Source: an uncultured Clostridia bacterium (GTDB lineage: Bacteria > Bacillota > Clostridia > Peptostreptococcales > Anaerovoracaceae). From it: a stretch of 64,000 nt of DNA. Below the pieces are notes generated by a model. It saw only the letters and a program-made list of their open reading frames with translations. It did no database searches and was not told the DNA's origin. Below are positions 44,476-52,782 of the stretch, one piece after another. The first letter of the stretch is position 1. Every line of letters begins with the position of its first letter. The stretch spans positions 50,654 through 114,653 of the forward strand of contig CALIXS010000019.1 of NCBI GenBank assembly GCA_938046095.1, read 5' to 3'. Both the position numbers and the translations under genes were made by a program.

Positions 44476-44497
44476 ATCAACTTAAAATCAACTTAAA
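44476..44497 (-). promoter_or_regulatory. Predicted response-regulator operator: perfect 11-bp direct repeat before the VTC gene
   Basis: Two exact copies of TTTAAGTTGAT on the complement, giving TTAAG twice at 11-bp spacing (one helical turn), as bound by tandem OmpR-family regulators. The same TTAAG-N6 pattern precedes dltA. The adjacent two-component system is the obvious candidate. Confidence 0.65.
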
Positions 44498-44603
44498 TGA
44501 AGGTGTCTGACTGAAGAAAAAAACGCAATTTCTGTGAAAGAGGGAAAAACTTTTTTTCACAGAACGGGAGAAGAACTGAAGCCGTTACGTGACAAGGGAA
44601 CGG

Positions 44604-46124
44604 TCAAAGCTTTACGGGTAGCTTCACCGTTATTGTAAGAATTTTACCGTCTCCGCTGAAAGCGTCAATTTTGCCGTTGTGAGCGGAAACGATTGATTGC
44701 GCCATAGAAAGACCTATGCCGTAACCTTCAGGTCCGGCACTTCGCGACGAATTACCGCGGTAGAATCTGTCAAAGAATTTGTTCTGCTTCCCGACGGTGA
44801 GACCCTTTGCGGGATTTGAGGCTGTCAATACAGCACTGCGCCCCTTTGCTTCGAGCGTAAATGTTATTGTCGCCCCTTCCGGTGAATACTTGAGAGCGTT
44901 ATCGGCGAGAATATCGATAAGCTCCGTAAGGTAGTGTCTGTTGCCCATAACGGCAATTCCGGGACTAATATCGGTATCGAATCTGAGACCGCAGTTCTCG
45001 GCTCTGTAAAAACATTTACCGAGAACCTCTCCGGCAAGCTCCGAAAGGTCAAGTGTATTTTGCTCGATGTCGTATCCGCGTTCGTCCATGCGGGCAAGCT
45101 CCACGAGCTCCTGAGTAAGTGAGTTCAGCCTGTGTACTTCACTGCGTATACCTTTTGTCCATTTCGTTTCGCCGCTTTCCATTTCGATGACATCGTTGCA
45201 TGACTCTATCGCCGCAAGCGGTGTCTTGAGCTCGTGACCGGCGTTTGTAATAAAGCTTTTCTGCTTTTCGTAGCTTTCGGTTATGGGTCTGATCATGAGA
45301 GGTGACAGCAGAATTACGAGCGAGGATATTCCGCAGAAAGCAAGCGCGGCAATAAGAATACTCGTCTTGAGAAACTGCATTACGGAGCCGAGATCGCGCG
45401 AGCAGTCGAGAAAAATATACATGGTGCCGTCCGCTGTTTTGGTTTTTCTGTATTTATATCGGTGTACATAACCGCGTGATTTGCCCGTTTCGGCGACACG
45501 CTCGGCGAGCGCGACCGCCTCTTCGGAGTCGATTGCCGCTATATTGCCCGTATTTACGCCCGAAACCGTACCGTCGGCAGTGAAGCTTACGGTAAAGTAT
45601 CTCGTCTCAAAAGGCGTTTCCGGCGTATAACCGTTTTTTTCGAACGTCGAATCGTCGTCAGCGTCACCGCCGGGACGGTTGCTGTCCGTTACGGTGGCGT
45701 CGTAATCGTCGTCGTCCGGTTCGGATGCGGAGCCGTCGTCGATATCGTCCGGTTCGGATGCGGAGTTATCGTCGGTGTCGTCCGGCTCGGATGCGGGGTC
45801 ATCGTCGGCATCGTCCGGCTCGGATGCGGGGTCATCGTCGGCTTTGTCCGGCCTGGCCGTGGAACCTTCACCGGTATTATCCGAGTCGCCGCTTAATGAG
45901 CTGTCGACGGCGTCATCCGGCTTTGATGGCGGTGAGGGCGGGTGTATGCCCGGCTGCTGAGGGAAGCCTCCGCCGTTTTCGGCGATGATGTCGAGCAGGG
46001 ATTCCGCCGCTCTGTCTTTATTTATATAGTTTACGGCGTTTATGAGTCCTATTATCAGCGATAAAACGATGAAAACCGAGCATATCGTTATTGCCGCGAC
46101 TCTCCGTCTTAATTTTCTTACCAT
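44604..46124 (-). CDS. Sensor histidine kinase with acidic repeat-rich extracellular domain
   Basis: A 506-residue membrane kinase. The first membrane helix is about 10-35 and the second about 250-275. The outside region contains four 11-residue acidic repeats (SEPDDADDDPA type) after a Pro/Gly-rich stretch. HisKA has FITNAGHELKTPLAAIESC (phospho-His near 292), and the ATPase has N box ELIDILADNALKYSPEG and G box GYGIGLSMAQSIV. A net strongly negative sensor could sense cationic peptides or divalent metals, as PhoQ does; that is inference. ATG 46124 is used; a TTG at 46142 overlaps the regulator gene. Co-transcribed with the regulator. Confidence 0.92.
   Translation of the reverse strand: MVRKLRRRVAAITICSVFIVLSLIIGLINAVNYINKDRAAESLLDIIAENGGGFPQQPGIHPPSPPSKPDDAVDSSLSGDSDNTGEGSTARPDKADDDPASEPDDADDDPASEPDDTDDNSASEPDDIDDGSASEPDDDDYDATVTDSNRPGGDADDDSTFEKNGYTPETPFETRYFTVSFTADGTVSGVNTGNIAAIDSEEAVALAERVAETGKSRGYVHRYKYRKTKTADGTMYIFLDCSRDLGSVMQFLKTSILIAALAFCGISSLVILLSPLMIRPITESYEKQKSFITNAGHELKTPLAAIESCNDVIEMESGETKWTKGIRSEVHRLNSLTQELVELARMDERGYDIEQNTLDLSELAGEVLGKCFYRAENCGLRFDTDISPGIAVMGNRHYLTELIDILADNALKYSPEGATITFTLEAKGRSAVLTASNPAKGLTVGKQNKFFDRFYRGNSSRSAGPEGYGIGLSMAQSIVSAHNGKIDAFSGDGKILTITVKLPVKL
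45715..45846 (-). repeat. Four 33-bp tandem repeats in the kinase gene
   Basis: TCCGGYTCGGATGCGG recurs at 45715, 45748, 45781 and 45814, with a degenerate fifth start at 45847. Each unit encodes 11 residues rich in Asp; units 3 and 4 are nearly identical, suggesting recent expansion and variable copy number. Confidence 0.85.
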
Positions 46125-46128
46125 ACCG

Positions 46129-46800
46129 TCATATTTCCTCAAGCATATATCCCGTGCCGCGTACGACCCTGATCGCGACGTGCGCGCCCAGCTCTGAGAG
46201 CTTGCGCCGGAGTCCGGAAAGGTTTACCCATACGACATTGATTTCGGCATCGCTGTCAAAGCCCCAAATCATCTCCATAAACCGCTCTGTGGAGATGAAC
46301 TGTCCGTGATTTAGCATCAGATACTCCAATATCTGATATTCTTTATTGGCGAGCCTGAGACTCCCGGCGGGTGCGATGAGCATGCGGTCGGAACGTCGTA
46401 ATCCGATATCGGAAAATCTGAGAGTATTGTCCGCAAGCGCCGAGCCTCTTCTTGTTACGGCTCTTAGACGGGCGAGAAGCTCCTTGACCGCGAACGGCTT
46501 TGTCAGATAATCGTCGGCGCCGCAGTCGAGTCCCGTTATTTTGTCGCTCGTTTCGCTTTTTGCGGTCAGCATAATAACGGGGATATTGTTCCCGGCGCCG
46601 CGGATTTTGCGGAGAACGGAGATGCCGTCGAGTCCGGGCATCATTATATCGAGGATTGCCACATCGTATTCGCCTACCGAAAGATAATCGAGCGCATCCT
46701 CTCCGTCATATACGGCATCTACTGAAAAGCTGTTTTTTTCGAGAATAGCTGCAAGCGCGTCCGATAATATTCTTTCGTCTTCGGCAAGAAGTATTCTCAT
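46129..46800 (-). CDS. OmpR/PhoB-family response regulator
   Basis: A 223-residue regulator: receiver domain (1-115) with LAEDE acidic pair, phospho-acceptor Asp in AILDIMMPGLDG (near 51), Thr in VIMLTAKS and Lys in DDYLTKPF; DNA-binding winged helix (125-223), FSDIGLRRSDRML to VRGTGYMLEEI. It pairs with the kinase gene that begins five bases after its stop. Family members bind direct repeats with 11-bp spacing, which occur before both dltA and the VTC gene. Confidence 0.95.
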   Translation of the reverse strand: MRILLAEDERILSDALAAILEKNSFSVDAVYDGEDALDYLSVGEYDVAILDIMMPGLDGISVLRKIRGAGNNIPVIMLTAKSETSDKITGLDCGADDYLTKPFAVKELLARLRAVTRRGSALADNTLRFSDIGLRRSDRMLIAPAGSLRLANKEYQILEYLMLNHGQFISTERFMEMIWGFDSDAEINVVWVNLSGLRRKLSELGAHVAIRVVRGTGYMLEEI

Positions 46801-46917
46801 GGCGACCTCCCGTTGCTGATATTGATTTTATCTTTTATCAAATGATACATCCAGCGCGGCGAATAGTCAAAGGCTGCGGCGTTTTTTCGATATTAACACA
46901 AAACAAAGGCTCATGTA

Positions 46918-46926
46918 TGGTATAAT
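46918..46926 (+). promoter_or_regulatory. Extended -10 promoter for the NimA-like gene
   Basis: TGGTATAAT at 46918-46926; -35 position poor. The leader contains the hairpin CGGGC-GACAT-GCCCG (46956-46970). Confidence 0.55.
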
Positions 46927-47044
46927 AATACGGATATTTGACCGTTCGGGCTATACGGGCGACATGCCCGCGGTAGAAGATCTTTTGTAAATATAAGGGA
47001 GTAAGCGGACTGCAAACGAGATAAGGAGAAGTATTTTATCCGGT

Positions 47045-47527
47045 ATGAGAAGAAATGACAGGGAAGTAACCGACATAAATGAAATAATGGAGATAATCGC
47101 AGACTGCGATGTGTGCAGGCTGGCTTTGAACGATGATGAGTATCCGTATATCATACCTCTGAACTTCGGCGCGGAGTTGGCGGACGGAAAAGTAACGCTG
47201 TATTTTCACAGCGCGCTCAAAGGGAAAAAGCTTGATCTGATCGCGGCGGATCCGAGGGCATCATTCGAAATGGATTCAGGGCATGAGCTTTGCTACAGCA
47301 AGGAGCGCGGCTATTGTACCTACGCGTACGAAAGCGTTGCGGGAAGCGGCACCGTGACCATGCTGGATGACGAACAAAGCAAGGTGCACGCGCTCGGCAG
47401 GCTCATGGAGCATTATCATCGCAGCGAAGAGGCGTACTATAATCCTGCGGCGATATCGCGTACGGCCGTATATAAGCTGACGGCGGACAAGGTGACGGCA
47501 AAGCGTAAGACGGCACCGTCAAGGTGA
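47045..47527 (+). CDS. NimA-like flavin-binding protein (pyridoxamine 5'-phosphate oxidase family)
   Basis: A 160-residue split-barrel protein. MRRNDREVTDINEIMEII, DVCRLALNDDEYPYIIPLNFG, LYFHSALKGKKLDLI and SVAGSGTVTML are typical of the NimA/5-nitroimidazole-reductase-like branch of the PNPOx family, which bind FMN. The group is common in anaerobes; some reduce nitroimidazole drugs, but most have no known substrate, so resistance should not be assumed. AAGGAG lies 17 bases before the ATG, rather far. Confidence 0.88.
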   Translation: MRRNDREVTDINEIMEIIADCDVCRLALNDDEYPYIIPLNFGAELADGKVTLYFHSALKGKKLDLIAADPRASFEMDSGHELCYSKERGYCTYAYESVAGSGTVTMLDDEQSKVHALGRLMEHYHRSEEAYYNPAAISRTAVYKLTADKVTAKRKTAPSR

Positions 47528-47647
47528 CGGAGCTGCGGCGCAGCAACATCACGCGAGCACAGCGGCATCAGAGCGGATGCCGAAGCGGTGTCCCGAATAA
47601 AAACACGCCGGGGCAGGCTGAAAGCCGTTTACGGAGCGGCGAATTTA

Positions 47648-47695
47648 TTAAGTTTTTTTTAAGCGCTTTTTAAGTCTCGATTAAATGGGTTTAAT
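47648..47695 (+). promoter_or_regulatory. Predicted operator array: TTAAG motifs every 11 bp before dltA
   Basis: TTAAG at 47648, 47659 and 47670, TTAAA at 47681 (each exactly 11 bp apart) and TTAAT at 47691 (10 bp), the last overlapping the -35. Such phased direct repeats next to a -35 are typical of activation by an OmpR-family regulator. Confidence 0.7.
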
Positions 47696-47718
47696 AAGAA
47701 TTCTCTTTGATATATACT
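47690..47718 (+). promoter_or_regulatory. dlt operon promoter
   Basis: TTTAAT (47690-47695), 17 bp, TATACT (47713-47718). The -35 is weak and is embedded in the TTAAG array, consistent with activator dependence. GGGGGAGG follows as the dltA ribosome site. Confidence 0.65.
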
Positions 47719-47743
47719 TGCATCATGGGGGAGGCATAAAATA

Positions 47744-49204
47744 ATGTTGTTTTTAGATAAATTGTTCGCGAATGTGCGCAAAGACGAGAACGCTCCGGCA
47801 TACGTGTCGGGAAAGGAAACGCTTTCATACGGAGAACTCTGGGATAAAGCGTGCGCTCTTTCAAGTGAGATCGCCATCAGGGCGAGTGACAGGAGGCCTG
47901 TAGTCGTAATAGGCGGCAAAGAGCCGTACATGCCGGTATCGTTCATCGCGTGTGCAATGTATGGAGCTCCATATTGCCCGGTCGATATCTCGATGCCGCA
48001 GGAGCGCATCAGGGATATAATCGCGGCAACAGGAGACCCTCTCGTCATCATGGCGGACAAAAAGACTCCGCTGCCTGAGGGCGTGCGGTGTCTGACATAC
48101 GGAGAGCTCGAAAAAACAGTATCAGGTGTTAAGCAAAGCCCCGCACAGAGGGAAACGGTAAGAAAATTGCTTCATACACTTGAGTCTGAGGATACGATGT
48201 ATATAATATTCACATCGGGAAGCACAGGCAAGCCTAAGGGCGTCGAAATTTCGTACGGAGCGCTCAGCCGGTTCACAGACTGGTCGGTTACGCTCGCCGA
48301 GGGTGCACGCGTATTTATAGATCAGGCGCCGTTTTCGTTCGATTTGTCCGTAATGGACACGTATACGGCGCTGTCTATGGGAGCATCCGTATATTCGCTG
48401 AGCAAGTATGCACAGGAGGATATGAGGACGCTTCTTGAATCGCTTCGGGAGTCGGGAGCCGACACATGGGTATCGACGCCGTCGTTTGCCGATCTCGTCC
48501 TGGCGGACAGGGCTTTCTCGGAGGAACTGATGCCGAAGCTTGAAAGGTTCATATTCTGTGGGGAAAGACTGACACTGAGGACAGTTACAAGGCTTTACGA
48601 AAGATTTCCGAAATCTCGGATTATCAATACGTACGGGCCGACGGAATCGACGGTCGCCGTTACGTGCGCGGTGATAAAAAAAGAAGCTGCAGAGGCGGGT
48701 GAGGAGATACCTATCGGCGAGGTCAGGCCGGGTAGCGGCATAGATATCGCCGATGACGGAGAGCTTATAATATGGGGCGATACACTTGCAAACGGATATT
48801 ACAACGACCCGGAGCGGACCGACGCGGCGTTTTATACGAATGAAGAGGGACGTCGCTGCTACAGGACCGGCGATATAGGATACCGGAAAGGCAATATGCT
48901 CTATTACACGTCACGTAAGGATTCGCAAATCAAGCTTCACGGTTATAGGATAGAGTTGGGCGATATCGAAAACAATCTGCTTAGGATAGAAGGTGTCAAC
49001 AGGGCTCTCGTAGTACCGGAAACGGACGAGGAAACCGTAAAATACCTCAAAGCGTACGTTGAAACTGAAAGCGAAATGACTTCACGGGAGGTAAAGGCGA
49101 GCCTTGCAGAGCTGCTGCCGCAGTATATGATACCGAAGCGAATCATATTTACCGACAGTATCCCGATGACGGCAAACGGCAAGGTGGACAGAAGGGCATT
49201 ATGA
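47744..49204 (+). CDS. dltA: D-alanine--D-alanyl carrier protein ligase DltA
   Basis: A 486-residue adenylating enzyme that activates D-alanine with ATP and loads it on DltC. The ATP loop FTSGSTGKPKGVE (near 152), INTYGPTESTVAVTC (near 290), YRTGDIGY and the C-terminal PMTANGKVDRRAL with the catalytic Lys are intact. Length is close to the usual 500. First gene of the dlt operon; its stop overlaps dltB (ATGA). Confidence 0.97.
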   Translation: MLFLDKLFANVRKDENAPAYVSGKETLSYGELWDKACALSSEIAIRASDRRPVVVIGGKEPYMPVSFIACAMYGAPYCPVDISMPQERIRDIIAATGDPLVIMADKKTPLPEGVRCLTYGELEKTVSGVKQSPAQRETVRKLLHTLESEDTMYIIFTSGSTGKPKGVEISYGALSRFTDWSVTLAEGARVFIDQAPFSFDLSVMDTYTALSMGASVYSLSKYAQEDMRTLLESLRESGADTWVSTPSFADLVLADRAFSEELMPKLERFIFCGERLTLRTVTRLYERFPKSRIINTYGPTESTVAVTCAVIKKEAAEAGEEIPIGEVRPGSGIDIADDGELIIWGDTLANGYYNDPERTDAAFYTNEEGRRCYRTGDIGYRKGNMLYYTSRKDSQIKLHGYRIELGDIENNLLRIEGVNRALVVPETDEETVKYLKAYVETESEMTSREVKASLAELLPQYMIPKRIIFTDSIPMTANGKVDRRAL

Positions 49205-50334
49205 TACTTTTCGGTGAGGGATACTTTTTCTTTGTTCTGATTATTGCCTGCCTGCCTGCAGTGGTGTTGGGTCTGACGGAGCGCAGCATCAAATGGTACG
49301 GACTGGCTGCCAGCGTCTTCATAGTATGTCTGGCACTGGGGACGTGGCAGGGCATGCTCAGGCTCGCGGGATATTGTCTGTTCGAGTATATTCTCATAAA
49401 ATGCTGGACGCTATACTGCGCGAGGAAGCCGCATGACGGAAAGGCTTATGCCGTCGTGCTGCTGCTGTCGCTCACCCCGCTTATAGTCTGGAAGGTATCA
49501 TCGGCGGCAGGGACGACTTTGTTCGCCTGCATAGGGCTGTCGTACATGACGTTCAAGTGCGCACAGATGGTAATAGAAACGTATGACGGACTGATAGAAA
49601 ACGTGTCGCCGTCAGACTTCGTATATCTGCTTATCTTTTTTCCGTGCATATCATCAGGCCCTATCGACAGGAGCAGAAGATTTCTGTCGGATCTTGCGCC
49701 TATACCGCGGGCGGAATATATAGACCTTCTCGGTGACGGAATATACAGGATAATCAAGGGACTTTTGTACAAGTTCGCGTTCGCCTCGGCGTTTTATCAG
49801 GGGATGATTTGGCTCGGCGCCGGAACAAGCATACGCGAGAGGCTTATATGCATGTATATGTACGGGCTGTATCTGTTTTTTGACTTTGCGGGCTACAGTC
49901 TCATGGCCGTCGGTGCGTCGTACATTTTCGGCATAAGGACGCCGGACAACTTCAACAAGCCGTTCGCCTCGACGGATATAAAGGATTTCTGGGACAGATG
50001 GCACATGACGCTGTCGTACTGGTTCAGGGATTACCTCTTTTCGAGGTTCATGATGCGTTCGATCCGTGGCAAATGGTTCAAAAACAAGCTTACGGGAGCA
50101 TCGATAGGCTTTATGCTCGATATGCTCGTTATGGGGCTGTGGCACGGGCTCGAACTCCACTTTATTGCATACGGTCTTTATCACGGACTGCTGCTCGCAG
50201 GTACGGAGATATATCAGAAAAAGAGCGGCTTCCACAAAAAGCACAAGAAAGACGGCTGGTATATAGCCGCAGGCAGGATCGTTACGATTCAGCTCGTATT
50301 TATAGGATTTTATATATTTTCAGGGAGGTTTTGA
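49201..50334 (+). CDS. dltB: D-alanyl transfer protein DltB (MBOAT family)
   Basis: A 377-residue multi-pass membrane O-acyltransferase. The MBOAT signature is present: FNKPFASTDIKDFWDRWHMTLSYWFRDYLF near 243-272 (paired motifs) and the catalytic His in MGLWHGLELHF near 310. DltB takes D-alanine from DltC on the inside and passes it across the membrane toward teichoic acids. Confidence 0.97.
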   Translation: MILFGEGYFFFVLIIACLPAVVLGLTERSIKWYGLAASVFIVCLALGTWQGMLRLAGYCLFEYILIKCWTLYCARKPHDGKAYAVVLLLSLTPLIVWKVSSAAGTTLFACIGLSYMTFKCAQMVIETYDGLIENVSPSDFVYLLIFFPCISSGPIDRSRRFLSDLAPIPRAEYIDLLGDGIYRIIKGLLYKFAFASAFYQGMIWLGAGTSIRERLICMYMYGLYLFFDFAGYSLMAVGASYIFGIRTPDNFNKPFASTDIKDFWDRWHMTLSYWFRDYLFSRFMMRSIRGKWFKNKLTGASIGFMLDMLVMGLWHGLELHFIAYGLYHGLLLAGTEIYQKKSGFHKKHKKDGWYIAAGRIVTIQLVFIGFYIFSGRF

Positions 50335-50336
50335 TC

Positions 50337-50573
50337 ATGGAGGAGAAGGTACTCGAGATATTGGCGGAGCTTTGCGCCGATGATATAGTAAAGGAAGACA
50401 GAGACATAGATATTCTGGAGGAGGGGCTTATAGACTCGCTCGATTACGTCGAACTTCTCGTGTCGTTTGAGGATGCGTTCGGTATTGTCATGGCGCCGTC
50501 GGAATACACGAGAGACGAGATGAACACGCCAAATAAAATAATCGAACAGGTAAGGAAGAAACTCGCAAAATGA
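50337..50573 (+). CDS. dltC: D-alanyl carrier protein DltC
   Basis: A 78-residue acyl-carrier-like protein; the phosphopantetheine Ser is in GLIDSLDYVELLV near residue 34. CAGGGAGG sits before the ATG at 50337, two bases after dltB. A longer frame from 49998 overlaps dltB and is not the gene. It overlaps dltD by four bases. Confidence 0.96.
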   Translation: MEEKVLEILAELCADDIVKEDRDIDILEEGLIDSLDYVELLVSFEDAFGIVMAPSEYTRDEMNTPNKIIEQVRKKLAK

Positions 50574-51730
50574 GAAAACTCAAGTCGCTTGGGGCAGGCT
50601 TTCTGGCTTTTTTATGTTTTGCAGTGATACTGCATTTTACGATTGTGGCGGCAAAGCCGGATCCTCAGGGCATCGGTACATGGGTCGACATGCACAAGGA
50701 TCTGTCGGCTGCGGCGATAAGGAACGGACTGACTGACGATACGATAATGGTCATGGGCTCGTCGGAATTTCAGCACGGAAAGGGTACTATATACCATCCG
50801 ACAAAGCTTTTCAGGTCGCGGAATATCCGCGCAATGTTTGTCGGCGCGGCGTATAACCAATGCCTTTCGCACGCGATAACTCTCGGAAGCGTCGCAGAAG
50901 GCCTGAAATCAAAAAAAGTTATACTTATACTTTCTCCGGCATGGTTTGACGGTGCGGGTGTAAAGCCTCACACATTCACGGTCAGATTTTCGGAAAGCGA
51001 GTATATCTCTTTGATGGAGAACAAAGAGATATCGGATGATCTGAAAAATAAAATAGCCGCAAGAGCGGAGGAGCTTCTTAAAGGGCAGGGCGGTCTGTAC
51101 GACAATGTCAGGCGTTACAACGCCTATTATACACGCAAGGGCGGGCTTCCGCTCGACGGACTGTTTATATGGCTGAAAAAATGTGTGCTTAATGAATGCG
51201 AACAGATAAGCATCAATACGATGTGGATCTGCAAGGGTAAAAAGCAGTATGATGAGGACGTGAAAAGTGCCCAATACGCATCGATGGATGAACTCTACGC
51301 CAAAGCCGAGCGAGAGTGGAGCGGGGAGAGCAGCAACCGGTTTCATATGCGGGACAGCTTGTACAAAAAGAAATTTAAGCGTGCCGCCGGAAACCAAAGC
51401 GGCAGTATGGCAAACCGTACATACCCTGTGTCATCGCCGGAATACGGCGATCTGGAGCTGTTTCTTCAGGTGTGCAGGGAGGAGAATATCGACGTCGAGG
51501 TCCTGCTGCTGCCGGTAAACGGCTGGTGGTATGACGAAATGGGCTTCGGTGCTGAAGCGAGATCGGTTTTGCCTGATCAGATCAAGTCCGTTACCGATAA
51601 GTACGGCGCAAAGTGGGTGAGCTTTTTCGATCACGGTTATGACGACGGTTTCCTGGAGGATGTTTTCCACCCGGCACAGAAAGGTTGGCTGATGATAAAT
51701 GAAAAAATTATGGAATTCTATCAAAACTGA
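50570..51730 (+). CDS. dltD: D-alanyl-lipoteichoic acid transfer protein DltD
   Basis: A 386-residue protein with one N-terminal membrane helix (about 8-25) and an extracellular SGNH-like thioesterase/transferase domain. The nucleophile Ser is in MGSSEFQHG near 61, and the Asp/His pair is in EDVFHPAQKGW near 362. It completes D-alanine transfer onto lipoteichoic acid outside the cell. Confidence 0.95.
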   Translation: MRKLKSLGAGFLAFLCFAVILHFTIVAAKPDPQGIGTWVDMHKDLSAAAIRNGLTDDTIMVMGSSEFQHGKGTIYHPTKLFRSRNIRAMFVGAAYNQCLSHAITLGSVAEGLKSKKVILILSPAWFDGAGVKPHTFTVRFSESEYISLMENKEISDDLKNKIAARAEELLKGQGGLYDNVRRYNAYYTRKGGLPLDGLFIWLKKCVLNECEQISINTMWICKGKKQYDEDVKSAQYASMDELYAKAEREWSGESSNRFHMRDSLYKKKFKRAAGNQSGSMANRTYPVSSPEYGDLELFLQVCREENIDVEVLLLPVNGWWYDEMGFGAEARSVLPDQIKSVTDKYGAKWVSFFDHGYDDGFLEDVFHPAQKGWLMINEKIMEFYQN

Positions 51731-51848
51731 TTTCAAGAAAAAGGTTGTTCCGGCGCTTATGTTTTTTGCTATGCTCGCCGGAGTGTATCTTTATCTTGCT
51801 TTCGCAGGCTTTGCAAGTGCACCGGGACTTGCATACGCGGAATTTTAA
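51699..51848 (+). CDS. dltX: DltX-like small membrane protein
   Basis: A 49-residue peptide: basic N terminus (MKKLWNSIKTDFKKKV), one membrane helix (about 17-38, VPALMFFAMLAGVYLYLAFA) and a C terminus ending LAYAEF. Size, layout and the aromatic-x-x-Glu-Phe end match DltX, whose conserved tail (FIYNEF type) works with DltB/DltD in D-alanine transfer. In the genera I know, dltX is usually the first gene of the operon; here it is last and starts 32 bases inside dltD in another frame. The strong terminator right after it supports its being the operon's end. Assigned by pattern. Confidence 0.78.
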   Translation: MKKLWNSIKTDFKKKVVPALMFFAMLAGVYLYLAFAGFASAPGLAYAEF

Positions 51849-51856
51849 TTTCAGGC

Positions 51857-51906
51857 AAAAATACCCTCGCGGCCGGCTCGGATGAGATGTTTGCGAGGGC
51901 GTTTTT
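51857..51906 (+). terminator. Terminator of the dlt operon
   Basis: CCCTCGC (51864-51870) pairs with GCGAGGG (51893-51899), flanked by AAAAAT and GTTTTT. Confidence 0.8.
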
Positions 51907-51946
51907 GTCTGCGCCGGCGTCCGCAGGCACAGGAAATGCGTCCTTA

Positions 51947-52456
51947 TCAGTACGGATTGTATGAGCTCTGGCTCAGCGTCGAGATCATTGCGATGATGAC
52001 GCTGCTGAAGATGATCGAGAACACGATCGCGATGAGAGCGATTATGAATGAAACAAAACCTGCTCTGTTCCACGAATCCATAGCTGCACGGAAAGATTTC
52101 TGTTCATCATAGCATCCGCTGTTCCATGACCATTCCTCGCCCTTGAAGCCGGATATGAATATCCATACCATGTTTAGAAACGGCACGAAACAGAGAAGCG
52201 TAAGATACGCCTTGTTGCCGAATCCGAACGGTATGCTCATCATGAATGCGCCCCAGTTCCATTTTGTCAAAGGCTGTCCCTGCTGCGGATACTGCTGATA
52301 CTGAGGTTGCTGCGGCTGCCCGTAAGGCTGCTGCGGCTGTTGATAGTACTGCCCGTTTTGCCCGTAGTTCTGCTGCTGGTACTGCCCGTAGCCCGGCTGT
52401 TGATATTGCCCGTTCTGTCCGTAGTTCTGCTGATTGAAGTTGTTATTATCTGGCAT
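51947..52456 (-). CDS. Q/Y/N-rich membrane protein of unknown function
   Basis: A 169-residue protein. The first 62 residues are almost only Gln, Asn, Tyr, Gly and Pro in tandem QQNYGQNGQY-type repeats, a prion-like low-complexity tail. The rest has two hydrophobic regions (about 70-95, GAFMMSIPFGFGNKAYLTLL; 130-160) around a Trp-rich loop (GFKGEEWSWNSGCYDEQKSF). Similar C-terminal domains occur in Bacillota proteins of unknown role. AAAGGGAAA precedes the ATG. The N-terminal tail is probably cytoplasmic. Confidence 0.82.
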   Translation of the reverse strand: MPDNNNFNQQNYGQNGQYQQPGYGQYQQQNYGQNGQYYQQPQQPYGQPQQPQYQQYPQQGQPLTKWNWGAFMMSIPFGFGNKAYLTLLCFVPFLNMVWIFISGFKGEEWSWNSGCYDEQKSFRAAMDSWNRAGFVSFIIALIAIVFSIIFSSVIIAMISTLSQSSYNPY

Positions 52457-52782
52457 AGCATTTCCCTTTCTTATTTTTGTATTCTCTGCATTTATAGATA
52501 CTACATAATTTTACCATATTCGTATGTGATTTTCCATACCTGTGTCCGCGATTGTTGAAATATGGCTGAAATATGCCGTCATGAGGGATAAAATACTTTT
52601 GCCGGTCCGCAGGATACATGTATTGGGAGCTCATATATACAGCGGTACGAGCGCATACGGAGATATATATCAGGTATAAGCGTACCGCTTATTGATTTTC
52701 CGAATGTATTCTGATAACATATGCTATATTGCCCACCACATATTTTTTCACCGGTAAGAAGCAATATACGAGGTATTGCACG
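52457..52782. other. 326-bp divergent intergenic region
   Basis: No gene. It contains an extended -10 (TGGTAAAAT on the complement, near 52510) for the Q-rich gene, the ABC-exporter promoter, and a perfect 8-bp inverted repeat GCGGTACG (52642-52649)/CGTACCGC (52681-52688) directly before that promoter, a possible regulatory structure. Confidence 0.5.
52692..52720 (+). promoter_or_regulatory. Promoter of the ABC exporter pair
   Basis: TTGATT (52692-52697), 17 bp, TAACAT (52715-52720). Confidence 0.5.

Noticed and set aside
47045..47527. Nitroimidazole resistance gene
   Set aside because: The protein fits the broad NimA-like flavoprotein group, which is common in anaerobes without resistance, so no resistance call is made.
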